In this document: positions 1-6,967 of the stretch, piece after piece | Numbering within the stretch: the first letter of the stretch is position 1 | Layout: each line of letters starts with the position of its first letter | NCBI GenBank assembly: GCA_964591245.1 | Contig: CAZPZZ010000053.1 | Coordinates: 1-24,694 of the forward strand | Source: CAZPZZ01 sp964591245 | GTDB taxonomy: Bacteria; Acidobacteriota; Vicinamibacteria; Vicinamibacterales; UBA8438 | Length of the DNA: 24,694 bases | Direction of reading: 5' to 3' | Position numbers and translations under genes: made by a program | Notes under the pieces: model-generated | Databases searched by the model: none | Seen by the model: only the letters and a program-made list of their open reading frames with translations | Told to the model about the DNA's origin: nothing

Positions 1-55
1 GAGCATCGCCTTCACACGGCGGGGGTCAGTGGTTCGAATCCACTAGCGCCCACCA
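1..55 (+). tRNA. tRNA-Val (CAC), 3' portion; 5' end outside window
   Basis: The window opens inside a tRNA. The anticodon stem TCGCC/GGCGG encloses the loop TTCACAC at 11-17, which places anticodon CAC at 13-15, for valine codon GUG. The T arm follows (AGTGG, TTCGAAT, CCACT), then the acceptor strand AGCGCCC at 45-51, discriminator A52 and an encoded CCA at 53-55. The D arm and 5' acceptor strand lie before the window. A Rho-independent terminator follows within about 10 bases, so this is the last gene of its transcript. Confidence 0.95.
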
Positions 56-65
56 CTCTTGATTT

Positions 66-101
66 AAGGCTAATCGGGTTCCCCGATTGGCCTTTTGTTT
101 T
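66..101 (+). terminator. Rho-independent terminator of the tRNA
   Basis: AAGGC-T-AATCGGG (66-78) pairs with CCCGATT-G-GCCTT (82-94) around a TTC loop. This gives a nearly perfect 13-pair stem with one T-G wobble. It is followed by the T-rich tail TTGTTTT (95-101). It sits directly after the tRNA CCA end and on the same strand. Confidence 0.9.
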
Positions 102-182
102 GTACATCACAGGGTACGATCGAGCGTTGTGAGTCTCTGTTAGGTTCACGTGAATTCGAGGGGGTGCCGTTATGAACCTGGA

Positions 183-211
183 GGGACCAGTGGGGGAGTT
201 GGGGGGGCGGG
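183..211 (+). other. G-rich tract, possible G-quadruplex before hpt
   Basis: Four G runs lie in 29 bases on the coding strand: GGG 183-185, GGGGG 192-196, GGGGGGG 201-207 and GGG 209-211. The loops are 6, 4 and 1 bases, which fits the usual G3+N1-7 folding rule. The tract ends about 15 bases before the hpt Shine-Dalgarno sequence, so it would be in the 5' untranslated region if transcription starts upstream of it. A regulatory role is a guess. The rest of 102-235 shows no gene. Confidence 0.4.
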
Positions 212-238
212 TACGCAAATCGGCACGGGAAGGTCATG

Positions 239-826
239 ATGCACGCTATGGGCCAAGGTGATCTTTCGGTACTCGTGACGGCTGAAGCGATCCAGAGCCG
301 TGTACGGGAGCTTGCCGTCGAGATCGATGGTTGGGGTGATGGTGCTCATCAGCTTCATGTGGTTGGGGTACTTAAAGGCGGTGTGGTCTTCCTCGCCGAC
401 CTGATCCGAGCACTGTCTCGACCGGTCACGATCGATTTCGTTGCCATGTCAAGCTACGGGCATGACACAAAACCGTCGTCTGAGCCCAGGTTGATTAAGA
501 GCTTGGATGAGGGTATCGAAGATAGAGACGTGCTTGTGGTCGAGGATATTGTGGACACTGGATGCACACTGTCATGGCTATTGAAGTACATCGAGACTCG
601 GCGACCCCGTTCGTTACGTACGGTGGCGTTGCTGGACAAGCCAGCCCGCCGACAGGTTGACGTCCGGGTAGATCTTGTCGGCTTTCGTATCCAGGACCAC
701 TTCGTAGTCGGTTATGGGCTTGACTTCGCCGAACGATATCGTCACCTTCCGTATCTTGGCGTGCTAGAGCCGAGTGGTACGCGAGCGGAGGATGACGCAT
801 TCGTGACCACCCCGGACGCCGAATGA
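239..826 (+). CDS. hpt: hypoxanthine(-guanine) phosphoribosyltransferase
   Basis: This is a purine salvage enzyme that joins hypoxanthine or guanine to PRPP to give IMP or GMP in the cytoplasm. The type I PRTase fold is clear. Counting from the first ATG at 236, a VLKGGVVF loop lies near residues 45-52, the PRPP-binding signature VLVVEDIVDTGCT at 99-111, a DKPAR segment at 134-138, and the C-terminal motif VVGYGLDFAERYRHLPYLG near 157-175, which is typical of bacterial HPRTs. The length of about 195 residues is close to the family norm of 175-190. ATG codons at 236, 239 and 248 compete. GGGAAGG at 227-233 is best spaced for 239. The last 15 or so residues are an acidic tail beyond the conserved domain. 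It stands alone on this strand between the tRNA terminator and the DUF3179 gene. Confidence 0.93.
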   Translation: MHAMGQGDLSVLVTAEAIQSRVRELAVEIDGWGDGAHQLHVVGVLKGGVVFLADLIRALSRPVTIDFVAMSSYGHDTKPSSEPRLIKSLDEGIEDRDVLVVEDIVDTGCTLSWLLKYIETRRPRSLRTVALLDKPARRQVDVRVDLVGFRIQDHFVVGYGLDFAERYRHLPYLGVLEPSGTRAEDDAFVTTPDAE

Positions 827-914
827 ACGATAGCGCGTGGGTAATTGTATGGTTGAAGGCGATCCCCGCTTAGCGGGTTCAGGATTGCCGTTGCGTAATG
901 ACAAGGTAGAGGGG

Positions 915-2402
915 ATGGTCAAGATCCGTTATGCGGTCGTCGTGCGAGCAGTCGTGTTGTGGATGTGTGGATGGCAGGTGGTAGGGGAGGCGCAGGAGGC
1001 GACAACGCATCCCGATTTGCGCCAATTTTTTCTCACGACCGCGATTGCCGACGAAGAGGCCGAGGAGGGACTTGACGCCATCAGGGAGGCTTGGGACGAC
1101 GGATATGCCGGCATGGTCTGGGACCTGCTTCGGTTCATGCGTCCGCCGTCGCTCGTGCAACCACCCTCTTTTAGGGCTCTCGACGGGGTTCCCGTTAGAG
1201 GGGCTGACTTTATTACGCGGCGACGTGAATTCGATCACCAGACCACGACGGTGTTTCGTCGTCTGATCCGCCTGCTGGAGGAGCAGGTCGGTGAACGCTT
1301 TGGCAACGATAGGCGCCGTTGGCAGGAGTGGATCTGGCAGCAACCCTATGAGCCACACCCTGAATACATGCGCTTCAAGGGGTTGTGGTACGGGCAAATC
1401 GATCCTCGGTTCACAGATTTTTTTCCGGCGTATGCTACATCGCGCATTCGTCTGGATGAGATCGATTGGGGTGGCGCTCTTCCCAATGGGACTCCACCGC
1501 TGGAGTACCCACCGGTTATCCAGGCCGGGCAGGCCGCATATCTTGACGATGATGATGTGGTGTTTGGGATTACCGTCGGCCGCAGAGCCAGAGCCTATCC
1601 GAAACGGATTCTGGCATGGCACGAAATGGCGATTGACGAAATCGGCGGCGTGAATCTTACGATCGTCTATTGCACGCTCTGCGGTACCGTCATTCCTTAC
1701 GAAAGCGTCACCGGAAATCGATATTTCCGGTTTGGTACCAGTGGATTGGTGTATCGGTCGAATAGATTGATGTTCGATTTTGAGACGAAGAGCTTGTGGA
1801 GCACGCTCGAGGGGGTCCCGGTGGTCGGAGATCTCGTGGGACGTGGTTTACAGCTCACGCGGCGGGCGATCGTGACGACGACCTGGGGAGAGTGGCGTCG
1901 CCGGCACCCGCGGACTACTGTTCTGTCACTTGAAACGGGTCATGACCGTGATTACTCGGAGGGAGTGGCATATCGCGATTATTTTGCTTCTGACGAGTTG
2001 ATGTTCGGTGTGCCGGTTCATGATGAGCGGTTGGAGAGAAAAGCGGAAGTGGTTGTGATGCTGCTCGACGATCCTGCGGGTGGCAATCGTCATCCGGTGG
2101 CTCTCTCTGTGGAGTTTCTTTCGGAGAATCCCATCTTTCATGCTGAGGTTGCTGGTCTGCCATTTGTGGTCGTAACAAGTCCAGACGGCGCCAATCGCGT
2201 GTACGGCACCGATGGCCGCCGATTTGTCCGGTGGCTCGACGATAACCTCGTGGCTGACGACGAAGGTCAGCTATGGTCGGTTGGAGAGTACGCGCTGTCG
2301 ATTGAAGATGATCCCAGCACTAGCCTCGCTCGGCTACCATCTCAGCGCGCATTCTGGTTCGGCTGGTACGCACAATTCTCGGATACCCGGCTGTTCCAGT
2401 AG
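915..2402 (+). CDS. secreted DUF3179 domain protein
   Basis: This is a predicted exported protein of about 495 residues whose C-terminal two thirds match DUF3179. Starting at ATG 915 the protein begins MVKIRYAVVVRAVVLWMC, a basic start and hydrophobic core that ends near GEAQ, which is a reasonable Sec signal peptide. AAGG at 903-906 is well placed for this start. A GTG at 837 would add 26 residues in front of the signal and has no clear ribosome site. The DUF3179 region spans roughly residues 180-445 and contains the family hallmark YCTLCGT (residues 252-258, two cysteines), then RFGTSGLVYRSNRLMF. The N-terminal 150 residues are helical and unassigned. DUF3179 has no established biochemical function. 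The two cysteines could be redox active or bind metal (inference). A secreted redox protein gene follows 147 bases downstream. Confidence 0.85.
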   Translation: MVKIRYAVVVRAVVLWMCGWQVVGEAQEATTHPDLRQFFLTTAIADEEAEEGLDAIREAWDDGYAGMVWDLLRFMRPPSLVQPPSFRALDGVPVRGADFITRRREFDHQTTTVFRRLIRLLEEQVGERFGNDRRRWQEWIWQQPYEPHPEYMRFKGLWYGQIDPRFTDFFPAYATSRIRLDEIDWGGALPNGTPPLEYPPVIQAGQAAYLDDDDVVFGITVGRRARAYPKRILAWHEMAIDEIGGVNLTIVYCTLCGTVIPYESVTGNRYFRFGTSGLVYRSNRLMFDFETKSLWSTLEGVPVVGDLVGRGLQLTRRAIVTTTWGEWRRRHPRTTVLSLETGHDRDYSEGVAYRDYFASDELMFGVPVHDERLERKAEVVVMLLDDPAGGNRHPVALSVEFLSENPIFHAEVAGLPFVVVTSPDGANRVYGTDGRRFVRWLDDNLVADDEGQLWSVGEYALSIEDDPSTSLARLPSQRAFWFGWYAQFSDTRLFQ

Positions 2403-2549
2403 TTAGTGCCGTCTCCCCAGCGTTCAGGCGTAATATGCCGGATCGCGGTATGTGTATGCTGCGATCGTTGCGAAGCTTGTCTTGAGTCTGCTATCGTCGG
2501 CTTTTGGTAGTCACAGGAACCGTTTATGTTGTTTCGAGGAGCAGAGTTG

Positions 2550-3080
2550 ATGAAGATGTTCGTCGTTCTCGGCGTCATGGTCGTGTGGGCTGTGGCCGTG
2601 GTGGGTGTTGGGGGAGCCAGAGCCCAAGAGCTTCAGGTCGGTGATCCAGCGCCTGCGTTCAGCCTTCCAGGAACCGATGGTAAGACCCATAGCTTGTCGG
2701 ACTACGCGGGGACGCCGGTGGTGTTGGCCTGGTTTCCCAAGGCGTTCACCGGTGGTTGAACGGCTCAATGCAAGTCGCTGCGTGAATCCAGCGACGAGTT
2801 GAAAGCGATCGACATGGCGTATTTCATGATCAGTGTCGATACACCCGAGACGAATCTTGAGTTTGCACAGTCGCTCGACTCCGATTTCCCGTTGTTGAGT
2901 AACCCGACCAAAGAGGTGGCGGAAGCCTATGGCGTCGTGACGTCGAGGAGCATGTTCCCGCAACGTTGGACGTTCATTATCGGTGGCGATGGGAAGATCC
3001 TCAGGATTGACAAGCGGGTCAGCCCGTCGACGGCAGGGCAAGACCTCGTGAGGCACATGAAAGAGCTCGGTCTCGATTAA
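2550..3080 (+). CDS. secreted peroxiredoxin (BCP/PrxQ-like), probable selenoprotein with in-frame TGA
   Basis: One reading frame runs from ATG 2550 to the stop at 3078-3080, interrupted only by TGA at 2757-2759. Read through, it gives a 176-residue AhpC/TSA-type peroxiredoxin. A signal peptide (residues 1-26, ending GGARAQ) is followed by ELQVGDPAPAFSLPGTDGK. The active site reads PKAFTGG-U70-TAQC74-KSLRES, then MISVDTPETN, FPLLSNPTKEVAEAYGVV and WTFIIGGDGKI. TGA sits exactly where peroxiredoxins carry the peroxidatic Cys (TxxC motif), with a candidate resolving Cys four residues later. Homology continues with no frame shift, and a SECIS-like hairpin follows. GAGGAG at 2536-2541 favours ATG 2550 over ATG 2526. 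It should reduce peroxides in the periplasm using selenium chemistry. Alternatives are a nonsense mutation or a sequencing error from TGC. No sel genes lie in the window. Confidence 0.85.
2757..2801 (+). promoter_or_regulatory. bacterial SECIS-like hairpin after the Sec TGA
   Basis: TGA 2757-2759 is followed by GTCGCTG (2774-2780), an 8-base loop CGTGAATC (2781-2788) and the perfect complement CAGCGAC (2789-2795). A lower helix CAA/TTG (2771-2773 with 2799-2801) forms across a GAG bulge. The apical loop begins 21 bases after the TGA and has a G in its first two positions. Both features match the known bacterial SECIS consensus for SelB-directed selenocysteine insertion. The element is entirely inside the coding region, as expected in bacteria. 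Confidence 0.72.
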
Positions 3081-3123
3081 AGGGGCACTGCCGCCGGTTG
3101 GCGGTGAATGTAGGACAGAAGAT

Positions 3124-3162
3124 AAAGGACCGTGGTATCGGACGATGCCCCGGTCCTTTGTC
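3124..3162 (+). terminator. strong hairpin terminator after the peroxiredoxin
   Basis: AAAGGACCG (3124-3132) pairs with CGGTCCTTT (3151-3159). Inside it GGTATC (3134-3139) pairs with GATGCC (3144-3149, one wobble) around a GGAC loop. The stem therefore has about 15 pairs with a single T/C mismatch. The A-start and T-end of the stem give a short T tract on either strand, so it may stop transcription from both the peroxiredoxin (plus) and tatA (minus). Confidence 0.75.
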
Positions 3163-3182
3163 GTTTGCGGACAAGGAAGCAC

Positions 3183-3213
3183 CCCTGGGCTACATGGTGA
3201 AAATAGCCCAGGG
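3183..3213. terminator. second hairpin between the convergent genes
   Basis: CCCTGGGCTA (3183-3192) and TAGCCCAGGG (3204-3213) form a perfect 10-pair stem with an 11-base loop, 12 bases beyond the tatA stop. A GTAGGTTTT tail follows on the plus strand, and there is no T run on the minus strand. It may be a backup terminator or a 3' RNA-stabilising hairpin. Confidence 0.45.
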
Positions 3214-3224
3214 CGTAGGTTTTA

Positions 3225-3422
3225 CTAGGCCTCGTGACGAGGTTCAGCCTCGGCTGGCTTGTCCTTGGCGACTTCGTCTTTGAATCCGCGAATGGCTTGG
3301 CCCATGCCGCGTCCGAGCCCGGACAAACGGTTGGCGCCGAAGATCAGCATTAAGATGAAGAAAATGATGATCAGCTCGGGCACGCCCAACGTGCCTATGA
3401 ATGCGAAGACGGTGTGCTGCAT
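3225..3422 (-). CDS. tatA: twin-arginine translocase subunit TatA/E-like
   Basis: This is a 65-residue protein with the TatA/E architecture: a short N-terminus, one membrane helix (about residues 13-29, VPELIIIFFILMLIFGA), a hinge, an amphipathic helix (LSGLGRGMGQAIRGFKDEV) and an acidic tail. TatA oligomers form the pathway that moves folded proteins across the inner membrane. The start at 3422 is preceded on the minus strand by AGGAAGG with a seven-base gap. An upstream ATG at 3458 would put 12 charged residues before the membrane helix and is less likely. tatB and tatC are not adjacent, so this is a stand-alone copy. It converges on the peroxiredoxin gene. Confidence 0.9.
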   Translation of the reverse strand: MQHTVFAFIGTLGVPELIIIFFILMLIFGANRLSGLGRGMGQAIRGFKDEVAKDKPAEAEPRHEA

Positions 3423-3753
3423 CGAAACACCTTCCTGATCAGCTAACTCTGAACCCATCTAGAATATCACGAGCCGAGAATCGTGTCCTCGCCATTTTTG
3501 CTGACGCTGGCTACGGAAGCATGGGGTGGCTGAACGGAACGGTGCGGGGGGCTGTTTCATGATGACTGTGTCCGGTCAGGGGCCGACCTCCTGAACGCGG
3601 AGAGACGAACGCATCGGGGCAAGATACTGCGTCGGGAGACTCGTTGCGCGGGCCGTGAACGAGTAATTTGCTCAGCTGTCAAGACTGGTCGGGCGGGTTC
3701 TGCCGGCGTTGCCGTTTTGAGCTTACAAGGAAATGTGATACATCCACGAGCCT
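3423..3753. other. divergent intergenic region, no gene seen
   Basis: These 331 bases separate tatA (minus) from the symporter gene (plus) and should hold both promoters. I find no convincing coding sequence. A perfect inverted repeat, ACTCGTT (3639-3645) and AACGAGT (3658-3664), encloses a 12-base loop. It could be a hairpin in the symporter leader or a protein-binding site. No strong sigma70 box pair stands out. Confidence 0.5.
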
Positions 3754-5286
3754 ATGTCTGCAGATTCTCCTTCGGCAAACGTTCCAGTACATGGTCACTC
3801 GACAAAGACCGACGTCGAGATTCGCTTCGATGAAGCACGGCGTAAAGTGGGCATCGTTGTTGGACCACTCGTGTTTCTGCTTGTGCTGGCGTGGCCCTTT
3901 AGCGCCCTGACACCAGAAGCCCATCGACTGGCTGCCATCATGAGCTTGGTCATCGTCTTCTGGATTACCGAGGTGTTGCCACTGCCTGTGACTGCGCTAC
4001 TGGGCACCGCTCTGGCTGTGCTCTTACAGGTGGCGCCGGCAGCCCAGGCGTTTCGCCCTTTTGCCAGTACTACCATCTTCCTGTTTCTCGGGAGCTTCAT
4101 CTTGGCTCAGGCGCTGTTTGTGCATCGAGTCAACGAACGAATCGCGTTCGGGGTGTTGTCTTTACGAATTGTTGGCGCGCGTCCCACAAGGATTCTGATT
4201 GCCTATGGAATCCTCGCCGCAGTGCTTTCCGCATGGATGAGTAACACCGCGACGGCGGCGATGCTGGTGCCGATTGGGCTCTCACTTATCCGATTCATGG
4301 AGTCCGAGGCCAATATTCCGAAGAAGTACGGCACGGCGTTGATGCTCATGACCACCTATTGCTGTTCGCGGGGTGGTATGGCTACACCGGTTGGGACGCC
4401 GCCCAATTTGATTGCCATCGGGATGATCGACGACCAGTTGGATGTGCGGATTACGTTCGTCCAGTGGATGCTATTTTCGGTGCCCATCATGGCGGTGCTG
4501 ATGTTGATCGTGTGTGTCTACCTCAATTGGGTAGGCCAGACAGGTGTCACTGAGATTCCTGGCACAGACAAGATCATCGCCAAGCGGAAGCAGGAATTAG
4601 GCCCCTGGAAGCGGGGTGAGATCAACGCGGTAATCGCCTTTTGTGTCACGGTGACGTTGTGGATTGGACCTGGCCTGCTCGCGCTCGTGCTTGGGTCTGA
4701 CCACCCTACCGCCCGTTTTGTATTGGCCAGTGTTCCGGAGGCCGTGGCGGCACTCTTCGGCGTCGTGCTGCTCTTCGTGTTACCGATCAGCGATACGCAA
4801 CGAAGCACGATTACCTGGAAGCAAGCGTCGCAGATTGATTGGGGGACGTTGCTGCTGTTCGGTGGCGGACTTGCCCTTGGGGCGCTATCGGCGTCGTCGG
4901 GGCTGGCGCTTGCGGTTGGGGAAGGAATCACTGGCCTCGTGCCGACGGATCAGGTTGCCACGCTTACATTTGCGGCGGCGCTCTTCACCGTCATTCTGTC
5001 GGAAACAATGTCGAATACCGCTGCCACGAACATCGCGATTCCCATAGTTATCTCCATCGCGATGGCGTCTGGGGTGAATCCTATGATTCCCTCGGTGGCG
5101 GCCGCTCTCTCAGCGTCGGTCGCTGATGCGCTTCCGGTTTCGACACCGCCGAATGCCATTGTGTACGCGTCTGGTCGCGTCAGAATTACCGAGATGATCA
5201 GGTACGGAGTGCTAATGGACCTGATTGCGGTCACGCTGGTACCACTGCTTGTGCTGCTGATCGCGCCGATTTTCCTGGGATCCTAA
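3754..5286 (+). CDS. DASS/SLC13-family sodium-coupled anion symporter
   Basis: This is a 510-residue inner-membrane transporter of the divalent anion:Na+ symporter family, whose members move dicarboxylates, citrate, sulfate or related anions. Many hydrophobic segments are visible from residue 33 onward. The two inverted-repeat signature sites are intact: SNT at 163-165 (WMSNTATAAM) with TPPN at 215-218 (VGTPPNLIAIG), and SNT at 420-422 (SETMSNTAATN) with TPPN at 464-467 (VSTPPNAIVYASG). In structurally studied members these loops bind the substrate carboxylates and the sodium ions. Residues 1-30 form a hydrophilic cytoplasmic head. The ribosome site is weak (ACGAG just before ATG 3754). It stands alone between tatA and the qhp genes. 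Sequence alone does not tell dicarboxylate from sulfate specificity. Confidence 0.92.
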   Translation: MSADSPSANVPVHGHSTKTDVEIRFDEARRKVGIVVGPLVFLLVLAWPFSALTPEAHRLAAIMSLVIVFWITEVLPLPVTALLGTALAVLLQVAPAAQAFRPFASTTIFLFLGSFILAQALFVHRVNERIAFGVLSLRIVGARPTRILIAYGILAAVLSAWMSNTATAAMLVPIGLSLIRFMESEANIPKKYGTALMLMTTYCCSRGGMATPVGTPPNLIAIGMIDDQLDVRITFVQWMLFSVPIMAVLMLIVCVYLNWVGQTGVTEIPGTDKIIAKRKQELGPWKRGEINAVIAFCVTVTLWIGPGLLALVLGSDHPTARFVLASVPEAVAALFGVVLLFVLPISDTQRSTITWKQASQIDWGTLLLFGGGLALGALSASSGLALAVGEGITGLVPTDQVATLTFAAALFTVILSETMSNTAATNIAIPIVISIAMASGVNPMIPSVAAALSASVADALPVSTPPNAIVYASGRVRITEMIRYGVLMDLIAVTLVPLLVLLIAPIFLGS

Positions 5287-5501
5287 TCTGGTTCGCCAGC
5301 CCGGATGTGTCTTCTGCCTCGATGGAGCGAGTTGAGCGAGGGGGAGGACTCTTCAAGCATCGGAGTGGGACGTCTACTCGTGGATACGTGGCATAGGCGC
5401 CATCACGCGACAGCCTTGGGGCCGTGCAGCTTGACGTTTTTTCTGGGAGACGTGGCGAACGGGACGTTACGTGAAGCAGGATTCCAGGTTTGCACGGGAC
5501 A

Positions 5502-6581
5502 TCACGGAACGATGAGCACATTCGTCATGTCGCCGTCGAGCGAGATGGTACGCAGATACTGGTAGTCGTCGGCCTTGTAGACGTCGATAGTCTCGCCTGC
5601 TTGGTGGATGTAGAGCAATTGACCGTTGGTACTGGGCAAGACGGCCATCCGTGGCCGACCATCGATGACACGCCGGTTTTCCACACGGCGACCCGCGAGG
5701 TCGAACGTCCAAAATTCATAGTGCCCGATACGGCTGAGAATGGCGTACGCTTTCTCCCGTCCTGGAGCCAGCGCAAAGGATGAAAGCGGAGCCTCTGGGC
5801 CCAGTGTGTAGAAGTCGACATCCCGTTCGGCCAGATTGATCCGCGCGATACCCATAAGACGTCGGTTCTGGACGGGGTCGTCTACTCGGAACAGACCAGA
5901 AGCGAATCCAGGTTCCTCGTTCGGATCTCGACGGAAGCCGAAGTTGAACGTTCCAAGTCCCTCCCCGCCTAGTTCCGTCAAGTTCCACCGTTCGACTTCG
6001 CTGAAGTTCTCGGTCTCGAGAGCGATGATTTCCGGGCCGAATAGGTACAGCAGATTACCGCGAGGCGAGAAGCGCATATTCGCGCGGACACGTTCGTGTC
6101 CACCCGGCCATGGAATCTCTTGCATGATCTCGTGTGTGTTGAGATCGACCTGCAGGAGACGGCGTGGGGCAATGTCAAATCGATCGACCAGTTTTGTGGC
6201 GGTATCTGCGAGTAGGATCAGGTAGCGATCATCGGGTGAAACGACGTAGTTTCGGATGCGAACGTGCGTCGAGCCTTCGCTGAGTGTGAGGGTGTCGATG
6301 GTCTGTCGCGTTGCGAGATCGATGATCTCGATCTGCTCGAACGACCGGTCCCGCGCATAGATCCGCGTGTCATCCGCCGAAAGGCGCATTTCATTGGGAG
6401 GACCCGGCAAGGTAGTGGTGATGGCGTCGACTCGCTCGGTCGCCTCATCGATGGCGTAGATGCGATCGGGAAAGGCGCCGACGTAGATGGTGCCAGTGCC
6501 GCCGACCAACCCGGTTGACTGGGCCGGAGCGAGTGGAGCGATCAATAGCCCGACCACTGAGACGATGGCGAACGCGCGCAT
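5502..6581 (-). CDS. qhpB: quinohemoprotein amine dehydrogenase beta subunit
   Basis: This is an exported protein of 359 residues. The signal peptide MRAFAIVSVVGLLIAPLAPAQ is followed by repeated blade-like strands (TIYVGAFPDRIYAID, NEMRLSADDTRIYARD, NYVVSPDDRYLILLAD, NMRFSPRGNLLYLFG, SSFALAPGREKAYAIL, MAVLPSTNGQLLYIHQAG), which is a YVTN-type seven-bladed beta-propeller pattern. In QHNDH this subunit contacts the small gamma subunit near its quinone site in the periplasmic alpha-beta-gamma complex. It is the last gene of the minus-strand qhp series and starts 19 bases after the qhpC stop, with GGAG just upstream of the ATG. Propeller proteins are common, so the assignment rests largely on the conserved order A-D-C-B known from Paracoccus-type loci. 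The length fits the family. Confidence 0.9.
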   Translation of the reverse strand: MRAFAIVSVVGLLIAPLAPAQSTGLVGGTGTIYVGAFPDRIYAIDEATERVDAITTTLPGPPNEMRLSADDTRIYARDRSFEQIEIIDLATRQTIDTLTLSEGSTHVRIRNYVVSPDDRYLILLADTATKLVDRFDIAPRRLLQVDLNTHEIMQEIPWPGGHERVRANMRFSPRGNLLYLFGPEIIALETENFSEVERWNLTELGGEGLGTFNFGFRRDPNEEPGFASGLFRVDDPVQNRRLMGIARINLAERDVDFYTLGPEAPLSSFALAPGREKAYAILSRIGHYEFWTFDLAGRRVENRRVIDGRPRMAVLPSTNGQLLYIHQAGETIDVYKADDYQYLRTISLDGDMTNVLIVP

Positions 6582-6600
6582 ATGAAGTCTCCGAGCAGAC

Positions 6601-6960
6601 TTAGGGAAAGATGAGGTCGATCTTGCGCCAATCTTTTTGGGCTGCGGCGCACTTGCTCGTCCAATCCGGCGTGTGGTTCACCTGGTCAGGAACATGAGCT
6701 GGCCAGAAGCAACCCCGGTGACAATCGAAGAGGTCCCGTTCGACGGGTTGACAGAGCCCCGCGGTGCCGCCGTTGCGGTCTGCTTCCCAGCCTGGAGAGA
6801 ACACCAGGGAGCATCCGAGTGGAATATGAGGCCCTTCGGGCTGCTGGGGAGGACCAGAGCCCTGCTCCTGAAGGGCAACGACGTCGCCAGTGGCTGGCGC
6901 AGGCGCGACAGTGTGTTCGACCCGGACCGCCTTGTGGTTGATCGCCTTTAGGTGTCTCAT
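6601..6960 (-). CDS. qhpC: QHNDH gamma subunit precursor (CTQ cofactor protein)
   Basis: This is a 119-residue precursor of the small, heavily cross-linked catalytic subunit. Known QHNDH gamma subunits carry links Cys7-Glu16, Cys27-Asp33 and Cys41-Asp49, plus the cofactor pair Cys37-Trp43 (cysteine tryptophylquinone). Here the matching residues are C50/E59, C70/D76, C84/D92 and C80/W86. All eight fit with one constant offset of 43. The core reads LCQPVERDLFDC then HRGCFWPAHVPDQ. A further Cys lies at 104. Residues 1-43 would be the leader recognised by the radical SAM enzyme and later removed. It has no hydrophobic signal peptide, consistent with export by QhpF. M1 is the only methionine, and its ribosome site is weak. 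It starts seven bases after the qhpD stop, which suggests coupled translation. Confidence 0.96.
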   Translation of the reverse strand: MRHLKAINHKAVRVEHTVAPAPATGDVVALQEQGSGPPQQPEGPHIPLGCSLVFSPGWEADRNGGTAGLCQPVERDLFDCHRGCFWPAHVPDQVNHTPDWTSKCAAAQKDWRKIDLIFP

Positions 6961-6967
6961 AGTGTTC

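Noticed and set aside
12..218. Minus-strand frame covering the tRNA and terminator
   Set aside because: It is the antisense of a tRNA gene. Its end (GASGFEPLTPAV) is a well-known spurious translation of tRNA T-arm sequence.
879..1622. Minus-strand open frame of 247 codons antisense to the DUF3179 gene
   Set aside because: It is a shadow of a gene with a signal peptide and conserved YCTLCGT motif. The antisense translation shows no domain.
2757..2759. Reading TGA as a plain stop giving a 69-residue truncated peroxiredoxin, with a separate gene starting at ATG 2799
   Set aside because: Homology is continuous in the same frame on both sides, TGA sits exactly at the catalytic Cys position, and a SECIS-like hairpin follows at the right distance. 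The downstream ATG would start inside the domain without its active site.
2511..3182. Minus-strand open frame of 223 codons antisense to the peroxiredoxin
   Set aside because: The plus strand has clear peroxiredoxin homology. The antisense product has low-complexity composition, no recognisable domain and covers the terminator stem.
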